A DNA stretch of 64,000 nt. It comes from Chloroflexi bacterium TSY (GTDB lineage: Bacteria > Chloroflexota > Anaerolineae > Caldilineales > Caldilineaceae). The translations under genes and the position numbers were made by a program. The DNA lies in assembly GCA_019217005.1 (NCBI GenBank), contig JAHBNG010000067.1, positions 1 through 64,000 on the forward strand, read 5' to 3'. The notes beneath the pieces were generated by a model, which was not told the origin of the DNA, made no database searches, and worked only from the letters and a program-made list of their open reading frames with translations. Numbering within the stretch: position 1 is the stretch's first letter; every line of letters starts with the position of its first letter. Of this stretch, positions 54,974-64,000 are shown piece by piece.

Positions 54974-55638
54974 TCTGTTGGGTTCGTATGTTTGGGAGAT
55001 GAGTGCATCCTGTCATATCTTTCAATCAGGATCTCGATCCGTTGAGCGATGCGACGTTGGATTATGTGCAAGTCCAACGTCGCATCGATTATCAGCCAAC
55101 GTTCTGGTTCCTCTTCAGCCAGTGCGAGGTAGCCTTTTCGTACAATCTGGTGAAATGCGAGAGTCTCAGCATCGAGTCGGTTCCATTCCGCCTTTTGATC
55201 AGCCAGCTTACGACGCAACCCCTCTTCTGGTTCAATATCGAGATAGCACGTGAGATCTGGATTTAGCCCACCGGTTGCAAAACGGATCAACATCCGTAAA
55301 TCGTCCAGTTCTTGTTCTCGACCATATCCTTGATAGGCCAACGTGCTATCAGCAAAACGGTCACATAAGATAATCTCTCCGCGAGCTAAAGCAGGACAAA
55401 TGACCTGATCGACAAGTTGGGCGCGTGCAGCGTTAAACAGAAGCGCTTCGGCTCTGTCACTCATGCTTTCACCGTGCTGCTCACGCAAAAGCAACGTGCG
55501 GATCGCGTTACCAATCTCTGTCCCTCCGGGCTCGCGTGTTAGCAGGACACGATACCCGCGTTGGCTCAACAGCCGTTCTAACAGGCGGATTTGGGTCGTC
55601 TTGCCACTTCCATCTGGACCTTCAAATGTTACAAACAT
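54934..55638 (-). CDS. tmk: Thymidylate kinase (dTMP kinase)
   Basis: 234 aa. P-loop FEGPDGSGKTTQIRLL, DR-x-x-D-S motif in LCDRFADSTLAYQGYGREQ and LID region RRKLADQKAEWNRLDAE are intact, with LTREPGGTEIG in between. The arginine of the P-loop-containing LID class suits a type II enzyme. It makes dTDP for DNA synthesis. The natural end is probably near SSPKH; the final residues (DSVDPDFRGEGVL) come from an inserted R3 repeat. Upstream are the R3H ATPase gene and downstream the c-di-AMP receptor gene. Confidence 0.95.
   Translation of the reverse strand: MFVTFEGPDGSGKTTQIRLLERLLSQRGYRVLLTREPGGTEIGNAIRTLLLREQHGESMSDRAEALLFNAARAQLVDQVICPALARGEIILCDRFADSTLAYQGYGREQELDDLRMLIRFATGGLNPDLTCYLDIEPEEGLRRKLADQKAEWNRLDAETLAFHQIVRKGYLALAEEEPERWLIIDATLDLHIIQRRIAQRIEILIERYDRMHSSPKHTNPTDSVDPDFRGEGVL
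55048..55086. repeat. Perfect hairpin inside tmk coding sequence
   Basis: GATGCGACGTTGGA (55048-55061) and TCCAACGTCGCATC (55073-55086), 14 bp with an 11-nt loop, within the codons for IDATLDLHIIQRRIAQRI. It may be a relic of a second repeat insertion or an mRNA structure. Confidence 0.7.
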
Positions 55639-55646
55639 CCTCTGTG

Positions 55647-57323
55647 TTATTCGCGGAAGATACGAACACGTCGATGCGGTTCACGTCCGTAACTATGGCT
55701 GATTAAGTTTGCTGCACGAGCCAGCTGATGTTGCTGACTACGGATGGTTGCGGCTTGCGGTTTCAGCTCCACTTCGGCTGTTCCACTGAGTACCCGTTGA
55801 ATGGCATCCTGCGTTTCGCGCATTGCCTGAGTGAAGGTATCCATTGGTGCGTCGGGTACTTGAAATACATCCACAAGGCATTGTTCCATCTGAGTTGCAG
55901 TATTGCTACGTAAGATATAGATGGGGACATTTCGTCGCTCGGCGTCGGTGATTGGTTGTGGCTGCTGACGGTAGTAATTTTTGAGCGTCATGACAATATC
56001 AGCGATATTGAGATCGTCTACAATATCGACTGGAACATTTAGGTTTTTCGCCGCAGCCCGTAAACGGTTCTGTCCAATTCCATAGGGAAAAATACGAACG
56101 GGTTTGAGCGATTCCTGACTACGAGAGGAGTTGGTGTCTTGGGGTGCTGCTTCCTGTATGTCCTGTTTGGATTGTTCGCGCATCGTGCCGTTGGTGGGTG
56201 CAGGTTGTACTTTTCCATTTGGGCGTACATTCTGCGCACGCCCACCAGATTGTGCGTCTCGATTGCGGCGTTTGCGCTGCTTGCTACCCGTTAGTTCCAT
56301 CGGAGGAGTCGCACCTTTGCCATCGGCGGTCTTCTCGATTCTCATCTGTCCGCCCTCCTCCAAATATCGCAATTCTGGGGTTAAAATCCAGCCTCGGAGT
56401 AGAGCATCCACTGCGTCGCCAACGTTATGGTGAATAGCAACGCGTTGTCGATCCTGGATTTCGATTAGGACATCAAACGTGGGAGGGGCTTTACGTTCGA
56501 GAACACTCTTTTGTGTTCCACGACGACGCGCTTCTTCATCTGAAAGAGTAACTGACTCGATTCCACCTACGAGATCACTTAAGGTGGGATTCATGAGCAG
56601 GTTTTCGAGCGTAATTCCGTGTGCTGTACCAACCAGCTGGACACCACGTTCGGCAATCGTTCGGGCGGCGATTGCTTCCAACTCTCGTCCGATTTCATCA
56701 ATAATGATCACTTCCGGCATATGATTCTCAACAGCTTCAATCATCACTTCATGCTGCAAGGCAGGGGTTGGTACTTGCATCCGGCGCGCGCGCCCAATTG
56801 AAGAGTGTGGGATATCACCATCACCGGCAATTTCATTGCTCGTATCAACAATAACGACACGTTTTTCTTCTGCACGCACACGTGCTGCTTCGCGCAATAG
56901 TGTTGTTTTGCCGACGCCTGGTCGTCCTAAGAGCAGGATGCTTTGGTCACTTGTCACAATATCTTTTATAATTTCAATTGTTCCATAGACAGCGCGACCA
57001 ACACGACAAGTTAAGCCGATCACGACCCCTTTGCGATTGCGGATTGCGGAAATGCGGTGGAGCGTTCGCTCGATTCCAGCGCGGTTGTCTGCACCAAAAT
57101 CTCCGATATCTTCAATGATTTCTTTTAAATTATCTGCTGTTGTTTCAGAATCGCTGAGATAAACTTCACCATCGCCAAATCGAGCTTCGGGAAGTCGTCC
57201 CAAATCCATCACGATCTCTATTAGCTCAGATGAACGATTTGTTTGCTCCAGAGCTTGCCGAATGTGGGCTGGCAATACCGCCAGCAACAGCTCCAGATCG
57301 TCTGTAATTTTTAGTGCTGTCAT
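55647..57323 (-). CDS. R3H-domain AAA ATPase (SpoIIIAA/Ycf45-like)
   Basis: 558 aa from the ATG at 57323, chosen because it avoids overlap with the upstream gene. Residues about 110-320 form a secretion-ATPase-like domain: Walker [32 protein letters not shown], Walker [15 protein letters not shown] and [13 protein letters not shown] Lys/Arg/Gln-rich linker leads to a C-terminal R3H nucleic-acid-binding domain, [28 protein letters not shown]. Proteins of this build are conserved beside tmk in Chloroflexota; the role is unknown, possibly in RNA or single-stranded-DNA handling. Confidence 0.9.
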   Translation of the reverse strand: MTALKITDDLELLLAVLPAHIRQALEQTNRSSELIEIVMDLGRLPEARFGDGEVYLSDSETTADNLKEIIEDIGDFGADNRAGIERTLHRISAIRNRKGVVIGLTCRVGRAVYGTIEIIKDIVTSDQSILLLGRPGVGKTTLLREAARVRAEEKRVVIVDTSNEIAGDGDIPHSSIGRARRMQVPTPALQHEVMIEAVENHMPEVIIIDEIGRELEAIAARTIAERGVQLVGTAHGITLENLLMNPTLSDLVGGIESVTLSDEEARRRGTQKSVLERKAPPTFDVLIEIQDRQRVAIHHNVGDAVDALLRGWILTPELRYLEEGGQMRIEKTADGKGATPPMELTGSKQRKRRNRDAQSGGRAQNVRPNGKVQPAPTNGTMREQSKQDIQEAAPQDTNSSRSQESLKPVRIFPYGIGQNRLRAAAKNLNVPVDIVDDLNIADIVMTLKNYYRQQPQPITDAERRNVPIYILRSNTATQMEQCLVDVFQVPDAPMDTFTQAMRETQDAIQRVLSGTAEVELKPQAATIRSQQHQLARAANLISHSYGREPHRRVRIFRE

Positions 57324-57342
57324 ACCTGATTCTTTATTGGGT

Positions 57343-58413
57343 TTACTGATACCGAGAAAAAGGTGTTGGAACAGCTTCGCCAACAGCGTCCAACGTGGGC
57401 ACAGTTCGCTGAATTGTCATGCGTGCCCATGCATGTACTTGACGGACCATACGCGCCCGATCTGTAAATGGTGCAAAGCCATATTCAGATAAAAGATTAC
57501 TCATCCCTCCATGATAGCTACGAACCCCAATATAAATCGGATACTGGGATGGATCAACATAGCGCAAACCATGTTGCAATAATTTGTGGAGATACTCTGG
57601 ATTTGGATTGAGTGTATCTGTTACAATGCGCATCCAACATCCATGAACAGTTCGTCCGACCAGAATACATCCTTTAATTTCATCTTTATCTAGCAAGACA
57701 GATGTTGTGGAATTATTTGACTGCCACCAATCCAAAATCAAGGGTTTCACTTGTTCTTCTATCTTGGCATGACTCATTCGTCCATTTTCATTGAGTTGAT
57801 AACGCATTCCTTCTGCGGCCTGAACATCTTTAGGCGTCACGCGTGAATAAAGCTGCAACAGAGCCCATATATCAACCTTGTTTTGCTGGCGAATCTTCAA
57901 TTTAGAATTATGAGGTTCATCCGCGGGGTTGGATCCAAAGACACCTGAGTGGGTGATATCTCTCGGTGTTAATCGCCAAATGGTCTGGCGAGTATAGGTA
58001 CGAAAACCAACCTGTGCAAAGGTATTGACCAGAAGGGGTTGATCCGGTACATCGACATAAATACGCTTGATCTGCTGCTGGACTGCCGTCTGTGCGTAAT
58101 GAGCCAGTAACTTTTCCCAAATGGCGGGGTGCCCCCAGGGTGTATCGAGGGCAGGTGCAAGAAGGACGATATCTGATTCTGGTCGACCAGGGCGCTTCTG
58201 GATCTGAATAAATCCAGCATGGGCTAGACTATTTCGTTGCTGTCGTAGGACGTATGTATATTCGTTTGAACCAGCCCATGGCACAATCGAGCCAAGCGCC
58301 ATAGCTGTTGGCAAACGTGGTTGCAACAATGCCTGAATTGCATTGAGCCTAGTTGCTTGTCGTCCCAACCGTTGAACCAATAAAAGGTCGCCTAACTGAA
58401 ACGGGCGAATCAC
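57343..58413 (-). CDS. GNAT-like acetyltransferase, uncharacterised
   Basis: 356 aa. The central part ([52 protein letters not shown]) has the pattern of GNAT motif A-B with the closing G-F-x-x-Y strand. The C-terminal half ([31 protein letters not shown]) looks like a second, divergent GNAT unit. It directly precedes the R3H ATPase gene and is probably co-transcribed with it. Confidence 0.7.
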   Translation of the reverse strand: MIRPFQLGDLLLVQRLGRQATRLNAIQALLQPRLPTAMALGSIVPWAGSNEYTYVLRQQRNSLAHAGFIQIQKRPGRPESDIVLLAPALDTPWGHPAIWEKLLAHYAQTAVQQQIKRIYVDVPDQPLLVNTFAQVGFRTYTRQTIWRLTPRDITHSGVFGSNPADEPHNSKLKIRQQNKVDIWALLQLYSRVTPKDVQAAEGMRYQLNENGRMSHAKIEEQVKPLILDWWQSNNSTTSVLLDKDEIKGCILVGRTVHGCWMRIVTDTLNPNPEYLHKLLQHGLRYVDPSQYPIYIGVRSYHGGMSNLLSEYGFAPFTDRARMVRQVHAWARMTIQRTVPTLDAVGEAVPTPFSRYQ

Positions 58414-58613
58414 TAAAAAGAATTTCCCTTATTATTAAAGTGTACTAGGAGTCGTTGACATTTGACAGCTCTCCTCAGAGAAATCATTGCCCAGAGCGAC
58501 CAACGCTCTGAGAGCGCACTCTAAATGTCAACAGAACCTAAAGACAGTCATCATTCTATCTCTATTATACAGAAAAAAAGGTTGGTTGACAAGTGGTGAA
58601 GCTGACACATTTT
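58414..58613. other. Nested palindromes between acetyltransferase and potassium-channel genes
   Basis: GTTGACATTT (58454-58463) pairs perfectly with AAATGTCAAC (58523-58532), enclosing CAGAGCG/CGCTCTG (58492-58510). No gene. Possible operator or small repeat. Confidence 0.55.
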
Positions 58614-59645
58614 TTATGTCAACTCAATATATGTTTCCAAGGTATTTAATTGCTCTGGCGTGCCCAGACAAATCAGTGTATCACCTGCTTCCATGACAAA
58701 ATCGTCACCCAGATCAGTGAGCAAAAGATCGAGTCGTGCTACGGCAAGAACATTTACCCCCGTTTCTACACGTATATTCCCTTCTAGCAAAGTCTTACCT
58801 GCTAATGATGAATGGTCGGTCAGTAGAAGTTCCTCAATATGAAGCTCTAGCTCACCTCGACGCATGACAACATCTAGAAATTCCATGACATTTGGGTGAA
58901 CCAATTGGGCTGCCATACGGTTTCCTGCAATCAAATAAGGATTGATTACTTGATTTGCACCTGCAATCCGCAGCTTGTTTTCGCTCGATGGAACATTGCT
59001 GCGAGCAATGATGAACATTTCTGGGTTTAATGTCCTTGCACTCAGAGTCACAAAGACATTTGTGGCATCGCCTGGCAGACAAGTACAGAGGCCACGCGCG
59101 TGTGTGATCCCAGCCTCTATCAACATTGCATCATCCGATGCGTCGCCGATCAGGTAACGAATATTCTGGGTTTCTAAAGGGGCAACTCGGTCTTTATTCG
59201 CTTCGATCACGACTACTGTAAAGCCGTCGGCATGTAGCCCTTCAATGACTTGACGACCAACTCGTCCATACCCACAAACAATATAATGATTTCGCAACCC
59301 CTTAATATCTTGCAACATACGCTCTCGACGCAATACTCCTCCCAATTCACCAGCAATAATATAATCGGCAACAGTACTGAAGGTAAAAGCAACTGTACCA
59401 ACCCCCAATACGATTAAACCTACACTAAAAAATTTTCCTCCTTGGCTTAAGGGTTGAACCTCTCCATATCCTACGGTACTTAGTGTAATGACTGTCATAT
59501 AGAGTGCATCAATCCAGGACCAATGTTCAATCCACATGTATCCAAAAGTACCACCAATCACTAATGTCAAACCAATCCAAACAACCACAGAGAGACGTTC
59601 CCATAGATCGGTAATCAACCGACTACTAAGCAAGTTTAATTTCAT
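58614..59645 (-). CDS. Potassium channel with RCK (TrkA-N/TrkA-C) domains
   Basis: 343 aa. Two membrane helices flank the pore: WSWIDALYMTVITLSTVGYGEVQPLS with selectivity filter TVGYG. The cytoplasmic RCK_N domain has the Rossmann motif YIVCGYGRVGRQVIEGL with the ribose-binding acid in VVVIEANKDR; the C-terminal TrkA-C domain (about 255-343, HIEELLLTDHSSLAGKTLLE) could bind a nucleotide, possibly c-di-AMP. It controls K+ flux at the cell membrane. Confidence 0.94.
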   Translation of the reverse strand: MKLNLLSSRLITDLWERLSVVVWIGLTLVIGGTFGYMWIEHWSWIDALYMTVITLSTVGYGEVQPLSQGGKFFSVGLIVLGVGTVAFTFSTVADYIIAGELGGVLRRERMLQDIKGLRNHYIVCGYGRVGRQVIEGLHADGFTVVVIEANKDRVAPLETQNIRYLIGDASDDAMLIEAGITHARGLCTCLPGDATNVFVTLSARTLNPEMFIIARSNVPSSENKLRIAGANQVINPYLIAGNRMAAQLVHPNVMEFLDVVMRRGELELHIEELLLTDHSSLAGKTLLEGNIRVETGVNVLAVARLDLLLTDLGDDFVMEAGDTLICLGTPEQLNTLETYIELT

Positions 59646-59816
59646 CTGGATATGCGACTATGATTTTGGCAGTGAGATATGCTCGCCATAAGACAACATC
59701 GGCGAAGCCGGGAGTATGTCCCAAAGTGTGTAAATGCAGCGGTTCTCTGACTGAGCAATGTTCATTTACGCACTTTGTGGTACACACTCGCAAAGGCCAC
59801 TGAACGAGCAATATAG

Positions 59817-59854
59817 ACTCAGTCGATCCAAATTTTCGCGGAGAAGGCGTTCTC
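59817..59854. repeat. R3 repeat, half copy
   Basis: ACTCAGTCGATCCA followed by the core GGAGAAGGCGTTCTC matches one arm and the core of the complete copy at 54920-54973; the second arm is missing. Confidence 0.75.
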
Positions 59855-60005
59855 ACACGTCAGTTTCGGCCGAGTAGAGCCACATGAGAGAATGCTGCGC
59901 CGTGCATGACAACTTCGCGGGCATACGGTACATTTTGGTTCAACTGAGACTGATTCACGAATTCGATATTGCTAAATTATACACATCGGGTAGGCGCATA
60001 GACCA

Positions 60006-60042
60006 AGTTATCCCCAATGGGGGGATAATTCTGGGGATAACT
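60006..60042. promoter_or_regulatory. Cluster of three TTATCCCC boxes
   Basis: TTATCCCCA (60008-60016), its inverted variant GGGGGATAA in the middle, and inverted TGGGGATAA (60032-60040) form an 11-bp perfect palindrome AGTTATCCCCA/TGGGGATAACT with a third box in the loop. The boxes resemble DnaA boxes (TTATCCACA) with one difference; they may bind DnaA or a repressor. Confidence 0.45.
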
Positions 60043-60075
60043 AACAGATACGGGGGACAAAATAGCTTGGTGTGT

Positions 60076-61047
60076 TCAATAATGCATCGTTTTTACCAAG
60101 AGTGGAATTACTTTACCTGTTGGTCGAAACCCCGCTGATCGATATAGGCGTTGAGATTGTTGATTAGTGGTCTGCGTATTTAGCAAGATAGAGTGGGCAC
60201 CCTCCTGCTGTGCATAGAGAATCACTTCGTTTAGTAAGCGTCGACCGATTCCGCGCCCTTGCATCTTAGGAGAGACTCCTAGACGAGCCAAGAATATTTC
60301 TGCTCGTTCGGACAGAACATTTGGTATTGACAACGCTGAATAACCGACTATTTTTTCTGCAGATTCAACAATTCGCATTCGTGTACTTATAAGGAGTTCG
60401 AGCATTTCAGGCTCTTCAAAGTGCCAACGTGGAGTAAATATTTCTGCGTCCAAATCCACTAACGCCTCTAAATCGTAGAGTTGTGCAGGACGTAGAGAGA
60501 ATTGCGAATCTGATGCGGTTTGAGGGAAATCCGTCGGGTCCGTTACGGTCCGTCTGGCCAGATCTTTCAGACGCAAGAATTCTATTCGTTCTTCTACCTC
60601 GAACCCGTAGGAACGGAGAGCACGAGCAAGCCAAGGCTCGCTCGCATAGCAAGTAACCGTAACCGCTGAAGATGGGTGAAAAGCAGATGCAGTCATGCCC
60701 GAAGGAGTTGGCAAGGCAACGTTTTGATTTCTTGTCAATCTGTTTGGGAAAATAACGTTCAGAAGCTTTGCAACTACAGTTGTCGGTGATATTCCTTGAC
60801 GAACAGCAACACCGCGAATCTGAGCTTGTTGAGATCGGTCAATCTCAACAGCCAAGAAGCTCCAAAGCCGATTGTCACGGGATCGATGTTCGTGACCACT
60901 TCTGTTGCCTATTCCAACGACTGTTGTGCTGGTCTTGAGCAGTTTTTCCAGATCTTCCCATCCGAAGCTTCGATATACGTAACGCGCCTGATCCAACAAC
61001 TCCCAAATCTGGTTTTGGTCCTGCGTCCCAGCTTGTCGAATCAACAT
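60076..61047 (-). CDS. Tandem GNAT acetyltransferase
   Basis: 323 aa. The C-terminal unit has motif A LARLGVSPKMQGRGIGRRLLNEVILYAQQEG and the closing NQQSQRLYRSAGFRPTG. The N-terminal half (RQAGTQDQNQIWELLDQARYVYRSFGWEDL) is a degenerate GNAT unit without the acetyl-CoA loop. The gene starts 9 bp after the dTDP-glucose dehydratase stop, so it may belong to the sugar/polysaccharide operon and acetylate a sugar or protein. Confidence 0.85.
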   Translation of the reverse strand: MLIRQAGTQDQNQIWELLDQARYVYRSFGWEDLEKLLKTSTTVVGIGNRSGHEHRSRDNRLWSFLAVEIDRSQQAQIRGVAVRQGISPTTVVAKLLNVIFPNRLTRNQNVALPTPSGMTASAFHPSSAVTVTCYASEPWLARALRSYGFEVEERIEFLRLKDLARRTVTDPTDFPQTASDSQFSLRPAQLYDLEALVDLDAEIFTPRWHFEEPEMLELLISTRMRIVESAEKIVGYSALSIPNVLSERAEIFLARLGVSPKMQGRGIGRRLLNEVILYAQQEGAHSILLNTQTTNQQSQRLYRSAGFRPTGKVIPLLVKTMHY

Positions 61048-61056
61048 ATAATCATA

Positions 61057-62085
61057 TTAGGCTAGTACTTTGCGATTACCATACACGCGTTCATAATAAG
61101 CTTGGAATTCTCCAGAGCGAATTGGCTCCCACCATTCAGGATTGCTGACATACCATTGAACGGTTTTACGGATTGCTTCTTCATGACTATGATCCGGTTC
61201 CCATCCCAAATCCATAATTTTTCGGACATTCAAGCAATAACGTCGATCGTGACCGAGACGATCTTCAACGTGTTGAATCAGGCTACGAGGTTTTCCCAAC
61301 TCATCTAGCAAAATCTCGACCATTTCTAGATTGGTCATCTCAACACCAGTGCCGATATTGTAAGCATCGCCAATCGTTCCCTGATGTAGGACGAGATCGA
61401 TCGCTTCACAATGATCCATCACATATTGATAGTCTCGACGCTGCATTCCATCCCCATAAACGGGTAGAGATTGATCATTGATCGCGTTTGTGACAAAAAG
61501 AGGAACCGCTTTTTCAGGATATTGATAAGGACCAATATTGTTGGCGCCGCGTGTAATGGTCACGGGAAGGTCATAAGTAATGTAATATGCATTCACCAAA
61601 TGCTCCGCACCAGCCTTGCTGGCAGCGTAAGGACTACGTGGCGCCAGGATATCGGTTTCCAGACTACGATGATCTCCTTCAATATGCCCATACACTTCAT
61701 CCGTGCTAATCTGGTGATAGCGCAGATTGCCAAATTTGCGTGCAGCCTCTAACAAAACATATGTGCCGTAGACATCAGTCTGGATAAAGGCATCTGGGTC
61801 CAAAATACTTCGATCGACGTGACTCTCTGCGGCAAAATTGACTACAGTGTCGACCCCATGCTCTTGGATGGCTGTTTCAACCGTTTCTCTGTCACAAATA
61901 TCCCCTTGTACAAATGTATAACGATCCGCATATCGCTCAGCAATATGGGCCAAATTCTCCATTCTGCCTGCATACGTCAATTTATCATAGACAACCACAT
62001 GATAATCTGGGTGAGTTTCTAAAACAAATTGAACATAATTGCATCCAATAAATCCCGCACCACCTGTTATGAGTAACCGCTGCAT
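61057..62085 (-). CDS. rfbB: dTDP-glucose 4,6-dehydratase
   Basis: 342 aa from ATG at 62085 (MQRLLITGGAGFIGCNYVQF). Extended SDR: NAD motif TGGAGFIG, active-site STDEVYGHIEGD (Thr-Asp-Glu), catalytic YAASKAGAEHLV (Tyr-x-x-x-Lys) and GANNIGPYQYPEKAVPLF. It converts dTDP-glucose to dTDP-4-keto-6-deoxyglucose, the first committed step to dTDP-rhamnose and related deoxysugars. It lies downstream of a BY-kinase-like gene, in keeping with a polysaccharide locus. Confidence 0.95.
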   Translation of the reverse strand: MQRLLITGGAGFIGCNYVQFVLETHPDYHVVVYDKLTYAGRMENLAHIAERYADRYTFVQGDICDRETVETAIQEHGVDTVVNFAAESHVDRSILDPDAFIQTDVYGTYVLLEAARKFGNLRYHQISTDEVYGHIEGDHRSLETDILAPRSPYAASKAGAEHLVNAYYITYDLPVTITRGANNIGPYQYPEKAVPLFVTNAINDQSLPVYGDGMQRRDYQYVMDHCEAIDLVLHQGTIGDAYNIGTGVEMTNLEMVEILLDELGKPRSLIQHVEDRLGHDRRYCLNVRKIMDLGWEPDHSHEEAIRKTVQWYVSNPEWWEPIRSGEFQAYYERVYGNRKVLA

Positions 62086-62301
62086 AATTTCAGATCTCCA
62101 CAAAAATATGTCCATCTTCCAAATGTGTATAAATCGTCATTCACCTTTGTGACAGATGAACAAAAAAATATGTAATTCAAAACATAAACGAAAATGATCT
62201 AGCCTTTGATAGCTAGCCTCAGAGACATGACCATTTCGCACAGCCAAGGCAATAAGTACTTACTGATTCGAAAAGTTCTGTTTTGTCATCCTGTCACCAT
62301 T

Positions 62302-63204
62302 CTATCTATCTCGCTTAGTGCGCCGCCTTCGATTCATTCGCAGACGGCGAAGTCGTCCCGATTGTCGATGAGTTGGGAGTGGAAATTCAAATGATAGAAA
62401 TAGAGTGGGGACTGTTTGCAAGTTTGGGCAGAGCACCGGATCAAGTCCTGGTGAACTGGGTTCATTCCAGGCAGATCGCCAACGTGCCCGTTCTTCCTGT
62501 CCTCCATTCATAATTAAAAAACCAATATCGTCAGCAAGCATTCTCCGTGCTTGGTTTAATACATCAATCAAATGCTGCCAGCGTTCTATCATTTCAGGTT
62601 GTACTTGCTGAACAAAATCCTTTACAAACGCCGAGTCAAAAGCATCATTGGATTGATTATTATCAGAAGAGTTCATAACAGGTACATCAGGATTAATCAA
62701 TGGATAGGCTGTATGATAGGCAGCATAAAAATGATTGGCCCAAAAAGATTCTGCTGCTTGAAAAGATGGTAATAATAGATCCACATTAAACGTTACATAA
62801 ACAGATGTGACGCGCTCAGTGACCGTAACAAGTTGACAACATTCTGAGTCCGAAATGTCAAAATATGCGGCAGAATCAAACACGTCCCACTCTTCATATG
62901 CAGCACCCAAACGACGCAGTCGCTCCGCAATTTGGTACACAAGCTGCACAGCGTCCTTTGCTTCATGAGCTGCATTATTTCCGGCTATATCGCCAGATTC
63001 TATCTTGGCAGCGTCCGCATGGTCAGTGCCCGTATGAGAGGTTAGCTGATACATGGGAACTAGTTGAGCGATGGAGAAGGAATGGTAGATCGAGAGTGGG
63101 ATCGAACGGCGCGCCGTCTCACGTAGCGCCGCTGCCAAGGCTGGTGTAGAAACAGTTTGAGCTAAGCTCCGCTCTTTACGCTTCAACAAATCGATTCTAT
63201 CCAT
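62302..63204 (-). CDS. Hypothetical protein coupled to BY-kinase gene
   Basis: 300 aa from ATG at 63204, which overlaps the stop of the upstream kinase-like gene (ATGGATAG), so translation is coupled. No domain recognised. The N-terminus is helical and basic (MDRIDLLKRKERSLAQ); the middle has SIYHSFSIAQLVPMYQLTSH and a conserved-looking CCQLVTVTERVTSVYVTFNVDLLLPSF; the C-terminus ends in an Arg-rich tail (RRLRMNRRRRTKRDR). No membrane helix. Probably a cytoplasmic partner of the polysaccharide machinery. Confidence 0.6.
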   Translation of the reverse strand: MDRIDLLKRKERSLAQTVSTPALAAALRETARRSIPLSIYHSFSIAQLVPMYQLTSHTGTDHADAAKIESGDIAGNNAAHEAKDAVQLVYQIAERLRRLGAAYEEWDVFDSAAYFDISDSECCQLVTVTERVTSVYVTFNVDLLLPSFQAAESFWANHFYAAYHTAYPLINPDVPVMNSSDNNQSNDAFDSAFVKDFVQQVQPEMIERWQHLIDVLNQARRMLADDIGFLIMNGGQEERARWRSAWNEPSSPGLDPVLCPNLQTVPTLFLSFEFPLPTHRQSGRLRRLRMNRRRRTKRDR

Positions 63205-63904
63205 TCCCATAACCAAGCATTGATATATCTTTATCTGCGTTCAAGAGAACGGCCCCAACCAGATGAGCATGAACTTTCTCTAAAATTGATTTGGCACGTT
63301 GGGCTTGTTCGCGTTTTGTATGTCCGGCATTCACAAGCAACACAACACCATCAACTTTGCTTGCCCACAAAGCAGCGTCAGTCACAGCCAAAAGGGGCGG
63401 TGCATCGCACAGAACATAATCGGCCTGCGTTTGAAGTTCGCTCAAAATTTCACCTAGACGTTTTGTACTCAACAAAGCAACAGGATTCGATGCTGGTACG
63501 CCAACCGGAATGATCGACAGCCCCTTGACCAATGAGTTTTGTGGTGCAATAACTGTTCCTTCTTGTAGCCAGGCAGTTAGTCCACTCTGACTTTGTAGGC
63601 CAAATATTTCATGTTGATGTGGACGACGCAAATCACCATCAACCAATATCACGCGATCACCAGCTTGAGCCATGACGACAGCCAAGTTTGCAATGGCAAC
63701 GCTTTTGTCCGTGGAGGCATCCGCACTTGCAATCAGTAATGAGTTGAGTGGTCGTTCCAAACTGGAAAATTCGATATTTGTTCGCAGGCTATGATAAGCC
63801 TCGGCAGCCGGACTGCGCGGATCAGTCAAAGTAATCAGGTTTGTCAAAGTAGAGTCTCCCACGTTGAGGATTAGGGATCGGATGGTGATTTGTAAGGATT
63901 TCAT
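63197..63904 (-). CDS. BY-kinase-like (CpsD/CapB) ATPase with degenerate P-loop
   Basis: Up to 235 aa from ATG at 63904; a TTG at 63847 with GGGAG at good spacing fits the family start better (MTNLITLTDPRSPAAEAYHSLRTNIEF). Walker A' VILVDGDLRRP and Walker B YVLCDAPPLLAVTDA are intact, but the P-loop reads ASADASTDKSVAIANLA, lacking the Gly residues of the usual GEGKS. No C-terminal Tyr cluster is present. It belongs to the ParA/MinD-like tyrosine kinases that regulate polysaccharide chain length; activity is doubtful. Confidence 0.82.
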   Translation of the reverse strand: MKSLQITIRSLILNVGDSTLTNLITLTDPRSPAAEAYHSLRTNIEFSSLERPLNSLLIASADASTDKSVAIANLAVVMAQAGDRVILVDGDLRRPHQHEIFGLQSQSGLTAWLQEGTVIAPQNSLVKGLSIIPVGVPASNPVALLSTKRLGEILSELQTQADYVLCDAPPLLAVTDAALWASKVDGVVLLVNAGHTKREQAQRAKSILEKVHAHLVGAVLLNADKDISMLGYGNG

Positions 63905-63921
63905 CCCCGTCTTCGCGATCT

Positions 63922-63999
63922 CTAATCCTCGATCCCCCCATTTTTAATATAAATCTTTGCCACCTCGACGACGTCACCAGGTAAGGCATCGCGCCCAGT
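63922..63999 (-). CDS. Partial CDS, C-terminus only (runs off window)
   Basis: The last 25 codons read TGRDALPGDVVEVAKIYIKN and end at TAG (63922-63924), 18 bp upstream of the BY-kinase ATG. Probably a Wzz-like or other polysaccharide-export gene, but too short to identify. Confidence 0.45.
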   Translation of the reverse strand, partial: TGRDALPGDVVEVAKIYIKNGGIED

Positions 64000-64000
64000 A

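Larger units (their letters stand above)
59646..60075. other. Repeat-rich intergenic region
   Basis: No gene in 430 bp. It contains a 16-bp inverted pair with one mismatch (CAAAGTGTGTAAATG, 59722-59736, with 59763-59777), a half copy of repeat R3 (59817-59854) and a cluster of TTATCCCC-type boxes (60006-60042). Confidence 0.7.

Overview
The window looks like chromosomal DNA of a Chloroflexota bacterium, probably Anaerolineae- or Caldilineae-like. This is an inference from gene content, not from a marker gene: CUT1 sugar transporters with a Tat-type lipoprotein binding protein, DUF4058, a lamin-tail surface protein, an ECF sigma/zinc-finger/TPR-CHAT locus, a BTAD regulator, and a c-di-AMP receptor/tmk/R3H-ATPase cluster. 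Base composition is moderate and coding is dense except in repeat-rich gaps. No rRNA, tRNA or CRISPR array was recognised.

Layout. 1-3053: a 'twin' IS110-like element with two divergent DEDD transposases head-to-head around a palindromic centre; a second copy in the same orientation lies at 37621-41031, so the two copies bracket about 34.6 kb as direct repeats. 3132-7126: a coupled pair (sialidase-like, then unknown), then two orphan antitoxins (Phd and HigA) separated by a broken ISAzo13-type element. 7196-13601 (minus): a sugar ABC operon (binding protein, two permeases, GNAT, ComA-like synthase) interrupted by a four-helix-bundle gene sitting between inverted heptamer arrays, with an OppF-type ATPase upstream. 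13648-15197: a frameshifted alpha/beta hydrolase and a HAD phosphatase. 15841-17324: an IS4-like element, with a second copy at 42762-44257.

17444-29143 (plus): the most system-like region. It encodes an ECF-type sigma factor, a zinc-finger (anti-sigma-like) protein, a 964-aa TPR-CHAT protease, then, after an intact IS110 insertion, a subtilisin-family lipoprotein and a second subtilase without a signal peptide. 29346-33047 (minus): GH5 glycosidase, methyltransferase, OppD-type ATPase, DUF4058. 33606-37561 (plus): a peptide-binding lipoprotein whose 3' part has been replaced by the 3' end of a D-2-hydroxyacid dehydrogenase gene, then M20 peptidase, DinB and FAH/AraD1-like enzymes.

41129-46183: methyltransferase, VTT-domain membrane protein, IS4-like copy 2, lamin-tail protein. 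46245-51275 (minus): a CoA-ester catabolic cluster (enoyl-CoA hydratase, SDR, AEC transporter, ACAD10/11-type dehydrogenase, APH-type kinase) resembling 4-hydroxyacyl-CoA degradation. 51276-52257: a gene-free stretch full of palindromes, including a MITE with a perfect 8-bp target duplication. 52258-59645: BTAD regulator, inositol monophosphatase, c-di-AMP receptor, thymidylate kinase, R3H ATPase, acetyltransferase, potassium channel. 60076-64000 (minus): acetyltransferase, dTDP-glucose 4,6-dehydratase, an unknown gene and a BY-kinase-like ATPase, probably the edge of an exopolysaccharide locus.

Several genes are broken by single-base losses in homopolymers. These may be residual long-read sequencing errors rather than true pseudogenes.
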